Source of the DNA: Sphingobacteriaceae bacterium
GTDB lineage: Bacteria; Bacteroidota; Bacteroidia; B-17B0; Aurantibacillaceae
Assembly (NCBI GenBank): GCA_947480015.1
Contig: CANKBS010000005.1
Location: 62,001-126,000 of the forward strand
Reading direction: 5' to 3'
Length of the DNA: 64,000 bases
Made by a program: the position numbers and the translations under genes
Part shown: positions 18,210 through 27,204 of the stretch, piece by piece
Numbering within the stretch: the stretch's first letter is position 1
How the letters are laid out: each line of letters opens with the position of its first letter
Notes under the pieces: generated by a model
Told to the model about the DNA's origin: nothing
Database searches by the model: none
The model's input: only the letters and a program-made list of their open reading frames with translations

Positions 18210-18914
18210 ATGCAAAGTATTGATTTTCCCTTCGACAACTACAATTTTAAAAGTGATTCCATTCTCACAGATTTACCAAAAGAGGATCTCGCTTTGTTAA
18301 GAAAGAACATGGTAACACATACCTATAAAAAAGGAGAAATTTTATTCAGAGAAGGAAGTTTTCCAACCGGTATTTATTTTATTAAAAAAGGTAAAATAAA
18401 AAAATATAAAACCGATAAAGAAGGCCGTGAACAAATATTTTATCTCTGCAAGAGCGGAGAGTTTTTAGGCTATCACGCGTTACTTTGCGACGAATTTTAT
18501 ACAGATACGGCAAGCACCTTAGAGGAGTGTGCCATTTCTTTTATTCCAAAAGATGATTTTTTATTATCAGTGGCTTCATCTTCCATTTTATCGAATCGGT
18601 TGTTGAAATGTATGAGTCACGAATTTGGGGCTTTGGTGAATATATTAACGATGTTTGCCCAGCGCAGTGTAAGAGAACGATTAGCTTTGTGTTTATTGGT
18701 GATTCGTGATAAATTCAAAAAGCCTGACCAGGGAAATAAACCCGTTGAAATAAATCTTACACGTCAAGATTTAGCTAAAATGGTTGGTACGGCTCGAGAA
18801 ACACTCACCCGCTTACTGGCTGATTTTAAAACCGAAGGCTTGATTGCAAGCGAAGGCAGAAAAATAATACTCAAAAAACCCTTGGTCCTATCAAAAATCG
18901 CTAACATCAGTTAG
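18210..18914 (+). CDS. Crp/Fnr-family transcriptional regulator
   Basis: A 234-residue DNA-binding regulator: an N-terminal cNMP-binding-type beta-barrel (about 20-130, with KGEILFREGSFPTGIYFIKKGKIKKYK and EFLGYHALL) and a C-terminal winged helix (about 150-225) with recognition helix LTRQDLAKMVGTARETLTRLL. There is no N-terminal cysteine cluster for an Fe-S centre, so it is not a classical Fnr; the effector is unknown. A palindrome of matching geometry sits just upstream (18136-18149), suggesting autoregulation. A clear terminator follows. Confidence 0.93.
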   Translation: MQSIDFPFDNYNFKSDSILTDLPKEDLALLRKNMVTHTYKKGEILFREGSFPTGIYFIKKGKIKKYKTDKEGREQIFYLCKSGEFLGYHALLCDEFYTDTASTLEECAISFIPKDDFLLSVASSSILSNRLLKCMSHEFGALVNILTMFAQRSVRERLALCLLVIRDKFKKPDQGNKPVEINLTRQDLAKMVGTARETLTRLLADFKTEGLIASEGRKIILKKPLVLSKIANIS

Positions 18915-18961
18915 GGAATGGCTTGAAGGATGTAATCAGATTGTATAATTATTAAGTTCAC

Positions 18962-18997
18962 AAGAGGCTAAGTCATTGGACGAGCCTCTTTTTTTAC
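18962..18997 (+). terminator. Rho-independent terminator of crp/fnr-like gene
   Basis: An 8-bp stem (AAGAGGCT / AGCCTCTT, 18962-18969 and 18983-18990) with a 13-base loop is followed by a run of T, about 50 bases after the stop codon. Confidence 0.85.
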
Positions 18998-19476
18998 TAG
19001 GTTTTAACCTATGCGCGTAAAAGAAGTCATTGGTGAAACAACAGCAATTGATGCTAAGGTTTTTTTACTGGTAAAGAAGCATAGCTGTGTAAATTTATTC
19101 AAGCTTGCCCTAAAGTGTTTTCTTCTCTGTGACTTCCACAGCAAAATTTGAGCGTATCGGCAAATGCCCAAAAAGGGTTTTAACCTCAGAACCACCGGTT
19201 AATGGAGCGTTTACAACAGGACACTTTTAAAGAACCTTTTACAGTATTCTTACCCGGCAACGTTGCAGCCTTTCTTCAGACATTCTGTCGCATCCTTTTT
19301 TTTATCCAATACCTAATGATCTTAATGATACGCAGAGATAATGGCGCCGTGCTTGTAAAACCACGATAAACAGTGGGCCTTAAGGCTTATAAATAAAAGC
19401 CCTAAAAATTTCAAATAAAAGTATACGGCACTAAGAAAAAAAAAAGCATAAGTTGAATTAGCTCAACCAAATAGAA
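18998..19476. other. Intergenic region with AGGTTTTAACCT palindromes
   Basis: I see no supportable gene. The palindrome AGGTTTTAACCT occurs at 18999-19010, a near copy at 19175-19186, and an imperfect form at 20151-20163, flanking the small barrel gene. Short fragments of apparently coding sequence (for example 19013-19150 and 19202-19369) lack support and may be decayed gene remains. Confidence 0.35.
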
Positions 19477-19983
19477 TTAAAGCTTATAGCTTAAACCTAA
19501 AGTAAGATATGAAATGCCATAACCTAATTCGCCAAAGATGGCTACCAGATCATCCATGTGATAAGCGGCTCTGGCTCCAACCATAATATTACTCCAACGG
19601 TACTTATAATAATAGTTTCCATAAGCTCCATTATAATAATAGCTGTCGTCAAACTGGGCATTCGACGTTTGAAATCCGAAATACCCACCAACACCTACAT
19701 AACCGGGTCCGATTTTATTTGAGAGGGCTTGTTCATAAGAAAGGCTAATAGCAGGAGTGGCGTGATAAGACCAGCCAGAGCCTTTGTAGGCTCTATAATA
19801 ATTAAAGCCTCCAAAGCCAACGCCAAGATTTAGGATCTTTGTAGTGCCGTCAAAACATTTGGAGTCATCGGAGGACACCTTGGTGTTTTTTTGGTTGTTC
19901 GTTTTTTTATCCAATTGCGCATGTGCCGTATTTAGCGCTAAAGCTATGGATAGCAGACTAATAAAGAGTTTGTGTGTTTTCAT
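19477..19983 (-). CDS. Small outer membrane beta-barrel protein, 168 residues
   Basis: Signal peptide at 1-22 (ending AHAQ), a short charged linker with a Cys, then alternating strands rich in Tyr, Gly and aromatic residues (ILNLGVGFGGFNYY, AISLSYEQAL, YVGVGGYFGF, IMVGARAAYHM, IFGELGYGISYLTLGLSYKL) ending in an outer membrane barrel C-terminus. It probably forms an eight-stranded barrel. Function unknown. The upstream region contains the AGGTTTTAACCT-type palindromes. Confidence 0.75.
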   Translation of the reverse strand: MKTHKLFISLLSIALALNTAHAQLDKKTNNQKNTKVSSDDSKCFDGTTKILNLGVGFGGFNYYRAYKGSGWSYHATPAISLSYEQALSNKIGPGYVGVGGYFGFQTSNAQFDDSYYYNGAYGNYYYKYRWSNIMVGARAAYHMDDLVAIFGELGYGISYLTLGLSYKL

Positions 19984-20188
19984 GTTTTGCTTTTTGGTTA
20001 TTTAATAATGGTTTAACAATACTATGACCGTCAAAGAAGGTTCAACCCCCAAAAGAAAAAAAGAAAAAGGTGTTTAAACCTACGTTTCAACTTAAGAACT
20101 AGTAAATCAAAAATACGAAATAAAATCTATTTGTGTAAAAATAGTTAAACAGGTTTTTAACCTCCCTGTGAATTCTATTTCGGATAAT

Positions 20189-20219
20189 TTTGTCCTGATA
20201 TATTATTTACATAACTTTG
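20189..20219 (+). promoter_or_regulatory. Consensus promoter for the MbnP/MbnH-like operon
   Basis: TTTG (20189-20192), a 19-base spacer and TAACTTTG (20212-20219) exactly match the Bacteroidota promoter TTTG-N19-TAnnTTTG. Transcription should begin near 20226, which rules out the upstream candidate start at 20168 and favours ATG at 20261. Confidence 0.8.
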
Positions 20220-20260
20220 ATAGCATGACGATTTTTTTAAGACCTTTTATTTCAGTAAGC

Positions 20261-21004
20261 ATGGCCCGCAGTTTCACTTATCTTGTTTGTTTTTTGTTGG
20301 TTTTTACCGGGTGTAAAAAAGACAAAAAAAGCGAAAACCCAATTCCGGATTCTCCTGTTGAGAATAGCTTAACAGTGCATCTCTCTTATTTGGTCGATGC
20401 TAATCCACTTCATTTCGAGCAAACCGAATATATTTCGGCAGCCAATTATCCGTATTCTGTTTCGAAATTAAATTATTACCTCTCGCAGTTGAGCCTAATT
20501 AAATCTGACAGTTCTTTGCTTGTGCTTAAAAATTACCATTATGCCGATGCGGCAATTCCTGAAACCAATACGTTTCAATTAGGTTCTATTCCTGCGGGTC
20601 ATTATGTGGGATTTACTTGTAACATCGGACTCGATTCCAACCAAAATAAAAGCAATAGTCTGGCAGCCACTAACGACAATATTAACATGCAGTGGCCCGA
20701 GCCCATGGGTGGCGGTTATCACTTTTTAAAACTTGAAGGTTATTTTACCGACAGTACGAAAACCTACGGCTATGCCATGCATTTGGGCACTAAGGCCTGT
20801 TTAGTAAAAATAAAATTGCTAAAAGCATTGGTGGTTAAGGAAAGTGGAAATACAGATTTAAAATTAAGTATGGATCTTGCCGAGTGGTTTAAAAACCCAA
20901 ACACCTTTGATTTTGTAAAAGATGGTAATTACATTATGGGGAACGCTATAGCTATGAAAAAAGTTACTGATAACGGTAAAGATGTTTTTAAACTACTGCC
21001 ATGA
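20261..21004 (+). CDS. MbnP-like lipoprotein
   Basis: Resembles the MbnP family, periplasmic or surface proteins first seen beside methanobactin genes, whose partner MbnH oxidises one tryptophan. From ATG at 20261 the protein is 247 residues: a lipoprotein signal ending VFTGCKKDKK (Cys at about 18) and then the family core with SVSKLNYYLSQLSLIK, the TFQLGSIPAGHYVGFTCNIGLD segment and MQWPEPMGGGYHFLKLEGYF, which carries the conserved Trp. I reject the longer start because it lies upstream of the promoter. It overlaps the diheme protein gene by 4 bp (ATGA), indicating an operon. Confidence 0.8.
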   Translation: MARSFTYLVCFLLVFTGCKKDKKSENPIPDSPVENSLTVHLSYLVDANPLHFEQTEYISAANYPYSVSKLNYYLSQLSLIKSDSSLLVLKNYHYADAAIPETNTFQLGSIPAGHYVGFTCNIGLDSNQNKSNSLAATNDNINMQWPEPMGGGYHFLKLEGYFTDSTKTYGYAMHLGTKACLVKIKLLKALVVKESGNTDLKLSMDLAEWFKNPNTFDFVKDGNYIMGNAIAMKKVTDNGKDVFKLLP

Positions 21005-22062
21005 AAAAAATAATTTCTAGTCTTATCGTTTTAAGTGTTTTGGCAGCATGCACCAAGCATAGTACCACTCTTGCGAGTTATCAAAACACCGCAACTACCT
21101 TAAGCGTCCCTAAAAAATTTCCTACACCAGTCATTCCTTCCGATAACCCGCTTACGGTGGAGGGTATTATATTAGGACGTTATTTGTATTACGATAATAT
21201 TCTTTCAACGAATGGTAGAAGTTGTTCCTCATGTCACATGCCTGAAAATTCATTTTCATTGCCTATATTCATCACTTCAAAAGGTGAACATGTTTCTGTT
21301 CCGGCTCATGTCAATCTGGCTTGGGATCCTGATTATACATGGAATGGATCTGTAACGAAAATGGATATTGTGGGTCTGGCTGACTTTGGTCCGGCGTTTT
21401 TTAATACTAACATGTCGGAATTAACTTCAAAATTAAAAGCACATCCAAAATACCCTTCACTTTTTAAGCAGGCTTATGATATAGATGATATTGGAAAATT
21501 ATCGCCTGATGAACTGCAACTGAAAATAGTGTATGCTATTTCTCAATTTCTGCGAACACTCATATCCTCCGATTCTAAATTTGATAAATGGATGCGGCAT
21601 GAAACCATGTTTACAGACGAAGAGATGCTAGGCTACGAAATTTTTTTCAGCGAAAAAGGCGATTGTTTTCATTGCCACGATTATCCGCTTATGACCAGTA
21701 ATACGTTTAATAACACTGGTTTGGATTCCATACACAGCGGGCAGAATCTGGGCCGCTATTTAGTTACAGGAGCTGAGAGTGACAAGGGGAAATTTTCGGC
21801 ACCTACCTTACGAAACATTGCCTACACTGCACCTTACATGCATGATGGCAGATTTAAAACATTGGAGGAAGTGATAGATTTTTACAATTCGGGCGTGCAT
21901 TGGACCTCACCAAACATCGATCCCATCATGACCAAATCATTTAAGAAATATGGTTTAAGTTTATCGCCCGTGCAAAAAAGTAATTTGCTGCAGTTTTTAA
22001 AAACCTTGAGCGATACCACATTTTTAAATAACAAAGCCTTTAAAAAACCACTTGATTTATAA
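21001..22062 (+). CDS. Diheme cytochrome c peroxidase / MbnH (MauG)-like lipoprotein
   Basis: A 353-residue diheme protein with a lipoprotein signal (lipobox LAAC, Cys17) and two CxxCH haem sites: CSSCH at about 75-79 and CFHCH at about 222-226. Overall length and the spacing of the sites match bacterial cytochrome c peroxidase/MauG proteins. Pairing with an MbnP-like gene by a 4-bp overlap favours the MbnH branch, whose members use high-valent diheme to oxidise a Trp of MbnP. General peroxidase activity is the alternative. No methanobactin precursor gene is visible in this window. It should face the periplasm. Confidence 0.88.
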   Translation: MKKIISSLIVLSVLAACTKHSTTLASYQNTATTLSVPKKFPTPVIPSDNPLTVEGIILGRYLYYDNILSTNGRSCSSCHMPENSFSLPIFITSKGEHVSVPAHVNLAWDPDYTWNGSVTKMDIVGLADFGPAFFNTNMSELTSKLKAHPKYPSLFKQAYDIDDIGKLSPDELQLKIVYAISQFLRTLISSDSKFDKWMRHETMFTDEEMLGYEIFFSEKGDCFHCHDYPLMTSNTFNNTGLDSIHSGQNLGRYLVTGAESDKGKFSAPTLRNIAYTAPYMHDGRFKTLEEVIDFYNSGVHWTSPNIDPIMTKSFKKYGLSLSPVQKSNLLQFLKTLSDTTFLNNKAFKKPLDL

Positions 22063-22170
22063 CAAAGCCTAATTTTCTAGGATTCTGTGATGTGAAGTTA
22101 TTCAAACTAATTATTCGTAAATTTTTTCGAAGCACTTGTGAGTGAATAAAAAAATGCTTTAAATTAGACC

Positions 22171-22938
22171 ATGCGTCAATTTGTGGTACTTTTTATACTC
22201 GTCTGTACTCTTTATGCACAACCGGCTTTTGCATGGGGAATCAAGGGGCATCGACTTATTGCGCTCATTGCAAAAAGTCAGTTAAGCGATACTGTGATTG
22301 AAAATGTGGATTATTATCTGAAGGGCATGTCTTGGGAAGATGCGGCTTGTTGGATGGAGAAAGCGGAAGCGAATCCGGCTTATGATTACATGAAACCCTG
22401 GCATTTTTTTATTTTAAAAGCCGATAACACCTTGGTTCAACCAAAGGATCAAAATCTAATTTTTAAATTGGAATTTTGTATTCGTATGTTGCAATTCAGG
22501 CAAATACAAACACTGGCTACCATGCATGAAATTTTAAAAACCGTATTTAACCTTATTGGTGATTTACATCAGCCGTTGCATTGTGGGAGCGCCGATGATA
22601 ACGCCGGGCAATATGTGAAACTGACCTATATGGGAAAGGAAACCACACTTCATCAACTTTGGGATGAAGCTATTATTGAGGAGAAAAAAATGGACATCTG
22701 GCATTGCTCCAAAGTTTTGGTAGGCATGAATCTCTCATCACGCAAACGCTTGGATCTTGAAAAATTTGAAATTGTTAACTGGATGAATGATACCAAAACG
22801 GTTTTACCCGAAGTGTATAAATTAAATGCTGGTAAAGCCGATCAGGCATATATCGATCACAGTGCTGCCGTTATTGAGACGCAGCTTGTTAAAGCGGGCT
22901 TGCGTTTAGCTGCCATCTTGAATAAGTATTTTCGATAA
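22171..22938 (+). CDS. S1/P1-family nuclease
   Basis: A secreted zinc-dependent single-strand nuclease. After the signal peptide (1-21, ending AFA) the mature protein begins with Trp22, as in P1 nuclease where the N-terminal Trp helps bind zinc; further ligands are in GIKGHRLI (His27), KPWHFF, LIGDLHQPLHC (about 129-139) and HQLWDEAII. It is 255 residues, the normal length. It is probably periplasmic or external and may serve phosphate or nucleotide scavenging. It starts 108 bases after the diheme gene, so it may be separately transcribed. Confidence 0.9.
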   Translation: MRQFVVLFILVCTLYAQPAFAWGIKGHRLIALIAKSQLSDTVIENVDYYLKGMSWEDAACWMEKAEANPAYDYMKPWHFFILKADNTLVQPKDQNLIFKLEFCIRMLQFRQIQTLATMHEILKTVFNLIGDLHQPLHCGSADDNAGQYVKLTYMGKETTLHQLWDEAIIEEKKMDIWHCSKVLVGMNLSSRKRLDLEKFEIVNWMNDTKTVLPEVYKLNAGKADQAYIDHSAAVIETQLVKAGLRLAAILNKYFR

Positions 22939-23038
22939 TATAAATCGTCATTAGTAGTTTTTTATTCGTACAGAACCCTCCTCAAAAAAAACTTTAACTT
23001 CAATGCAATTTTGAAACTCGTATTAAAGTAAATGCATT

Positions 23039-24406
23039 ATGAATTATCAAGAACTCATTGGCAAACAAGCGCAATTCTTCAACTCCAATCAAACTAAAGA
23101 TCTAGCCTTTCGGATAAAACATTTAAAGCAGTTAAAGGCCATTATTAAATCACGTGAAGGTCAAATCTATCAGGCTATCTCTGCCGATTTCAAAAAATCG
23201 GAATTCGATACCTACACCACCGAATTAATGATCTTGTATGCCGAAATAGATGAAGCTATTAAGCATCTGGTTCACTGGTCGCGTAATAAAAAGTTAGATA
23301 GCAACCTCGCCAGTTTTCCGGCAAGTTCCTTTATCCAACCTGAACCACTGGGCGTTTGTTTAATTATAGGCGCATGGAATTACCCTTTTTTATTATCCCT
23401 TGGTCCGGTTGTAGCAGCCATAGCTGCCGGTAATACGGTTATTTTAAAGCCCAGTGAAATAGCTGCGAACTGCGCTGATGAATTGGAAAAAATAGTGAAC
23501 ACTAATTTTTTAGCGGATTATTTTATGGTTGTAAAAGGAGGAGTTACTGAAACCACGGCATTGTTATCAGAAAAATTTAACAAGATATTTTTTACCGGTA
23601 GTGTGGCCACCGGAAAAATAATTTACGCAGCTGCCGCTAAACACCTAACACCTGTAACACTTGAATTAGGTGGTAAAAGTCCGGCTATTGTAATGGCCGA
23701 TGCTGATCTTAAGCTTACCGCTAAGCGCTTGGTATGGGCTAAATTTTTAAATGCGGGTCAAACCTGTATTGCACCTGATTATATAGTAGTGGAAGAAAAA
23801 GTGAAAAAGGAATTGTTGACTTATATAAAAGAATGGATTCAAGAATTTAAGTATGGTTTTGAAAATAATAACTACGTGCAAATTATTAATGAAAAAAACT
23901 TTCATCGCTTGACTTCACTCATAGATACCGGAAACATTTATTTCGGAGGCGAAACGGATCTCGTAAATCGTTATATAGCCCCAACCATACTCAGTGATGT
24001 TAACTTTGAAGATAAAGTCATGGAAGATGAACTATTCGGTCCTGTTTTACCGGTCATTTCTTTTACCGATTTAAATGTTCTGATAACGAAATTAAAGTCC
24101 TTACCTAAACCTTTAAGTTGTTATGCCTTTACAAAAAGCACCGCAATTAAAAACAAAATCCTCACTGAATTTTCTTTCGGAGGAGGTACCATCAACGATG
24201 CCTTATTACATATTTCTAATTTGTCATTACCTTTTGGAGGGGTTGGTAACAGTGGCATTGGATCATATCATGGCGAAGCAGGGTTTAAAACATTTTCCCA
24301 TTACAAATCCATAGTAAAGAAACCGTTTTGGTTGGATAACGTTTTAAGATATTCGCCCAACACGAAATCAAAACTAAAATGGATTAAACGAATCATAGGG
24401 TCCTAG
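23039..24406 (+). CDS. Aldehyde dehydrogenase family protein
   Basis: NAD(P)-dependent oxidation of aldehydes to acids. The 455-residue protein has the catalytic cysteine in FLNAGQTCIAPDY (Cys243), the general base in LELGGKSPAIV (Glu209), the Asn of GAWNYP (about 114) and FGGVGNSGIGSYHG near the C-terminus. The short length and C-terminal hydrophobic tail resemble class 3 / fatty aldehyde dehydrogenases (YwdH-like). It is monocistronic, cytoplasmic or membrane-associated. The substrate cannot be told. Confidence 0.93.
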   Translation: MNYQELIGKQAQFFNSNQTKDLAFRIKHLKQLKAIIKSREGQIYQAISADFKKSEFDTYTTELMILYAEIDEAIKHLVHWSRNKKLDSNLASFPASSFIQPEPLGVCLIIGAWNYPFLLSLGPVVAAIAAGNTVILKPSEIAANCADELEKIVNTNFLADYFMVVKGGVTETTALLSEKFNKIFFTGSVATGKIIYAAAAKHLTPVTLELGGKSPAIVMADADLKLTAKRLVWAKFLNAGQTCIAPDYIVVEEKVKKELLTYIKEWIQEFKYGFENNNYVQIINEKNFHRLTSLIDTGNIYFGGETDLVNRYIAPTILSDVNFEDKVMEDELFGPVLPVISFTDLNVLITKLKSLPKPLSCYAFTKSTAIKNKILTEFSFGGGTINDALLHISNLSLPFGGVGNSGIGSYHGEAGFKTFSHYKSIVKKPFWLDNVLRYSPNTKSKLKWIKRIIGS

Positions 24407-24590
24407 TAAAGTGTGCGTGTTTCAAACAATTGGCTCAACACATAAAATCAGACGTCTATTTCTACAATAATTGAAAAAAAATAACGACTATCATACGCCA
24501 GTGTGTTTCTGCCAAGGAGCATTCAGTTGTATTTTTTCAAAGACTGTTAATTAATTTTTATCTTACATAAAAAAGTTATACTTTGTGATG

Positions 24591-24664
24591 CTCTTTAAGG
24601 CCCGGGTTTAAAAAATTGTCTTCTAACTAAACACAATTCGACATTGACCCGGGTTTTTAAAGAG
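24591..24664. other. Nested hairpin upstream of TonB receptor gene
   Basis: CTCTTTAAGGCCCGGGT (24591-24607) pairs imperfectly with ACCCGGGTTTTTAAAGAG (24647-24664), and an inner 6-bp stem AATTGT/ACAATT (24614-24619 and 24633-24638) is nested in the loop. It sits about 150 bases before the TonB receptor start in an otherwise empty 400-base gap. It could terminate the aldehyde dehydrogenase transcript, but there is no adjoining T run; an RNA leader structure is the alternative. Confidence 0.5.
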
Positions 24665-24815
24665 TCAATAAACAGACATTTCGTTAAGGCATTTAAACCC
24701 AAAGCCCCTTTATCCTTCCACACAATAAATAAGATTACTAGTCGTTAAAAAATAAAAACTAAACGTGTCTGGTATTTTTGTATTTTAAATCATTAAAATA
24801 ACCTAATAAACTTCT

Positions 24816-27200
24816 ATGTTGCGATTACCCGTCACTTTCTTTTTAGTTTTACTTGTATGTGGACTAAAGTCGCAGAAACACACCATTTCGGGTTATGTGG
24901 GCGATAAAAAAAGTCAGGAAAAATTAATAGGGGCAGTTATTTATGACAGTCGAACGAAATTAGGGACGACTTCCAATGCCTACGGTTTTTTCAGCCTTAC
25001 CTTACCTTCCGATTCGGTGAAATTAGTAGCCTCCTATATTGGTTTTGCGTCGCAATACAAAGTTTTTTTCTTAGATAAGAATATGGCCATTAATATGGAC
25101 CTTATTCCTAATAACGAATTAAAGACCATTGAAATTGTGGCTGATGAGGCTGAACGCATTGAAGACCGTTCGCGGATGAGTACCATTAATATTCCCATTG
25201 AACAAATTAAAAAAGTACCGGCCTTGTTAGGTGAAGTAGACGTATTAAAAGTTTTACAACTTTTACCTGGTGTAAAATCGGGAGGTGAGGGCACCAGTGG
25301 TTTGTATGTGCGTGGGGGTGGACCAGATCAGAATTTAATTTTATTGGATGGGGCTCCCATTTATAATGCCTCCCACTTATTTGGTTTCTTTTCAACCTTT
25401 AATGCCGATGCGATTAAAAACGTAGAACTCACCAAAGGCGGATTCCCGGCGCGTTACGGAGGCAGGTTGTCGTCGGTTATTGATATTACCATGAAAGAAG
25501 GAAACATGCGTAAATACAATGTGGAAGGTTCTATTGGAATAGTGGCCAGTCGGATTTTAATTGAGGGACCAATTTGGAAAGACAAAACCTCTTTTATTTT
25601 TACAGCCCGTCGTACTTATATTGATAAGCTTACCAGGCCCATTGTTAGAGCTGCTACCAGAGGCGAAGGGGATGGAGGCTATTATTTTTATGATTTGAAT
25701 TTAAAAGTCAATCACAAGATTTCTGATCGCGACCGACTTTTTTTAAGTGCATACAAAGGCGGTGATAATTTTTCCATTGCCACAGGTTCATCACTCACCG
25801 GTGGAACCGGCTATTCCTATTATTTAAAATGGGGAAATATTTTGGGCTCAGCTCGCTGGAATCATGTGTTTAACAGCCGTTTGTTTTGCAATACCAATGC
25901 TACTTATACGCAATACCGTTTTGGTTTGGGCAATGGCATCACCGATTATGTAAACGACACCAAACAAAACACCGATTATTTTAGTGGGATTAAAGACTGG
26001 GCCTTTAAAGTTAATTTTGATTTTATGCCCAATCCCAATCATTATATTAAATACGGTTTAAATTATATTTACCACACCTTTGAACCGGGCGCCGAACATT
26101 ACAAAACACAGGGTTTTGAACCTAACAGCGATTCTACACGAGGAAATGCTAATATTTATGCACACGAATTAAATTTATATTTTGAAGATGACTGGAAAAT
26201 AAATTCACGATTAAAAATAAATTACGGTTTACACGCTGCCGGTTTTTTCGTGCAGGATAATTTTTACAAATCGCTACAGCCACGTTTTAGTGGAAGATAC
26301 TTGCTCCATAACAACTGGAGTTTAAAAGCTTCCTATGCGAGCATGATGCAATGCATCCATCTGCTTTCCAATTCCAATGTGGGTTTGCCAACCGACCTGT
26401 GGGTGCCCGCTACAAAACTAATCAGACCACAAACTTCTTATCAAGGTGCGGTTGGTATTGCTAAGAGTTTAAAAAATAATACCTACGAGTTTAGTACCGA
26501 AGCTTATTATAAAGTAATGAAGAACATCATTGATTATTTAGATGGTGCCGATTTTATTGGTGGCAGTGCCGACTGGGAAAAGAAAGTCGGGCAGGGTAAA
26601 GGTTGGAGTTATGGCGCGGAGTTTTTAATTCAGAAGAAAAAAGGGAAATACACCGGTTGGATAGGTTATACGCTATCATGGACTAACCGACAGATTAATA
26701 ATGTGAATGACGGAAAAGTGTATCCATATAAATACGATCGCCGCCATGACATTTCGGTGGTGAATATTTATAAAATATCAAATAAGGCTGATATTGCATT
26801 AACCTGGGTTTATGGCAGCGGCAATGCCATTAGTTTGCCACTGCAAAGTTATGCCACTGCCCCGGTGCCGGGAATTGACCCACAACTGGCCCAGTATTAT
26901 GGCAGTAAAAATAATTACCGCATGGCCGCTTATCACCGTATGGACATTAGTATTAACCGCCACAAGAAAAAGAAATGGGGTCGTGTGACCTGGAGTTTTG
27001 GTGCCTACAATGTATATAGCAGGCAAAATCCTTATTTTTTATATTTTAAAACGAATAACTTGGGTGTGACACAATTACGACAAGTGAGTTTGTTTCCGTT
27101 TATACCTACCGTGTCATATAGTTTTAAATTCGACTTTAAAAACTTTAAAGAAATATTTAAAGATGATGAAGAGTTGGAAGAATTTGAAAATCAACAATAA
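24816..27200 (+). CDS. TonB-dependent receptor with carboxypeptidase-regulatory-like domain
   Basis: A 794-residue outer membrane transporter. Signal peptide about 1-19; a regulatory-like domain at about 20-105 (HTISGYVGDKKSQEKLIGAVIYD); a plug with VPALLGEVDVLKVLQLLPGV, GLYVRGGGPDQNLILLDGAPIYNASHLFGFFSTFN (about 147-205) and an alternating beta-barrel to the C-terminus (VSYSFKFDFKNF). The ligand is unknown. It is followed within 5 bp by a DUF4249 lipoprotein, a common Bacteroidota pairing distinct from SusCD. A -7-like box TATTTTTG lies at 24773-24780, and a nested hairpin lies upstream. Confidence 0.93.
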   Translation: MLRLPVTFFLVLLVCGLKSQKHTISGYVGDKKSQEKLIGAVIYDSRTKLGTTSNAYGFFSLTLPSDSVKLVASYIGFASQYKVFFLDKNMAINMDLIPNNELKTIEIVADEAERIEDRSRMSTINIPIEQIKKVPALLGEVDVLKVLQLLPGVKSGGEGTSGLYVRGGGPDQNLILLDGAPIYNASHLFGFFSTFNADAIKNVELTKGGFPARYGGRLSSVIDITMKEGNMRKYNVEGSIGIVASRILIEGPIWKDKTSFIFTARRTYIDKLTRPIVRAATRGEGDGGYYFYDLNLKVNHKISDRDRLFLSAYKGGDNFSIATGSSLTGGTGYSYYLKWGNILGSARWNHVFNSRLFCNTNATYTQYRFGLGNGITDYVNDTKQNTDYFSGIKDWAFKVNFDFMPNPNHYIKYGLNYIYHTFEPGAEHYKTQGFEPNSDSTRGNANIYAHELNLYFEDDWKINSRLKINYGLHAAGFFVQDNFYKSLQPRFSGRYLLHNNWSLKASYASMMQCIHLLSNSNVGLPTDLWVPATKLIRPQTSYQGAVGIAKSLKNNTYEFSTEAYYKVMKNIIDYLDGADFIGGSADWEKKVGQGKGWSYGAEFLIQKKKGKYTGWIGYTLSWTNRQINNVNDGKVYPYKYDRRHDISVVNIYKISNKADIALTWVYGSGNAISLPLQSYATAPVPGIDPQLAQYYGSKNNYRMAAYHRMDISINRHKKKKWGRVTWSFGAYNVYSRQNPYFLYFKTNNLGVTQLRQVSLFPFIPTVSYSFKFDFKNFKEIFKDDEELEEFENQQ

Positions 27201-27204
27201 GAAG

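Noticed and set aside
19202-19369. 55-codon frame MERLQQDTFKEPF
   Set aside because: No start signal, no recognisable domain and in a gap with stop-ridden remnants; cannot be supported.
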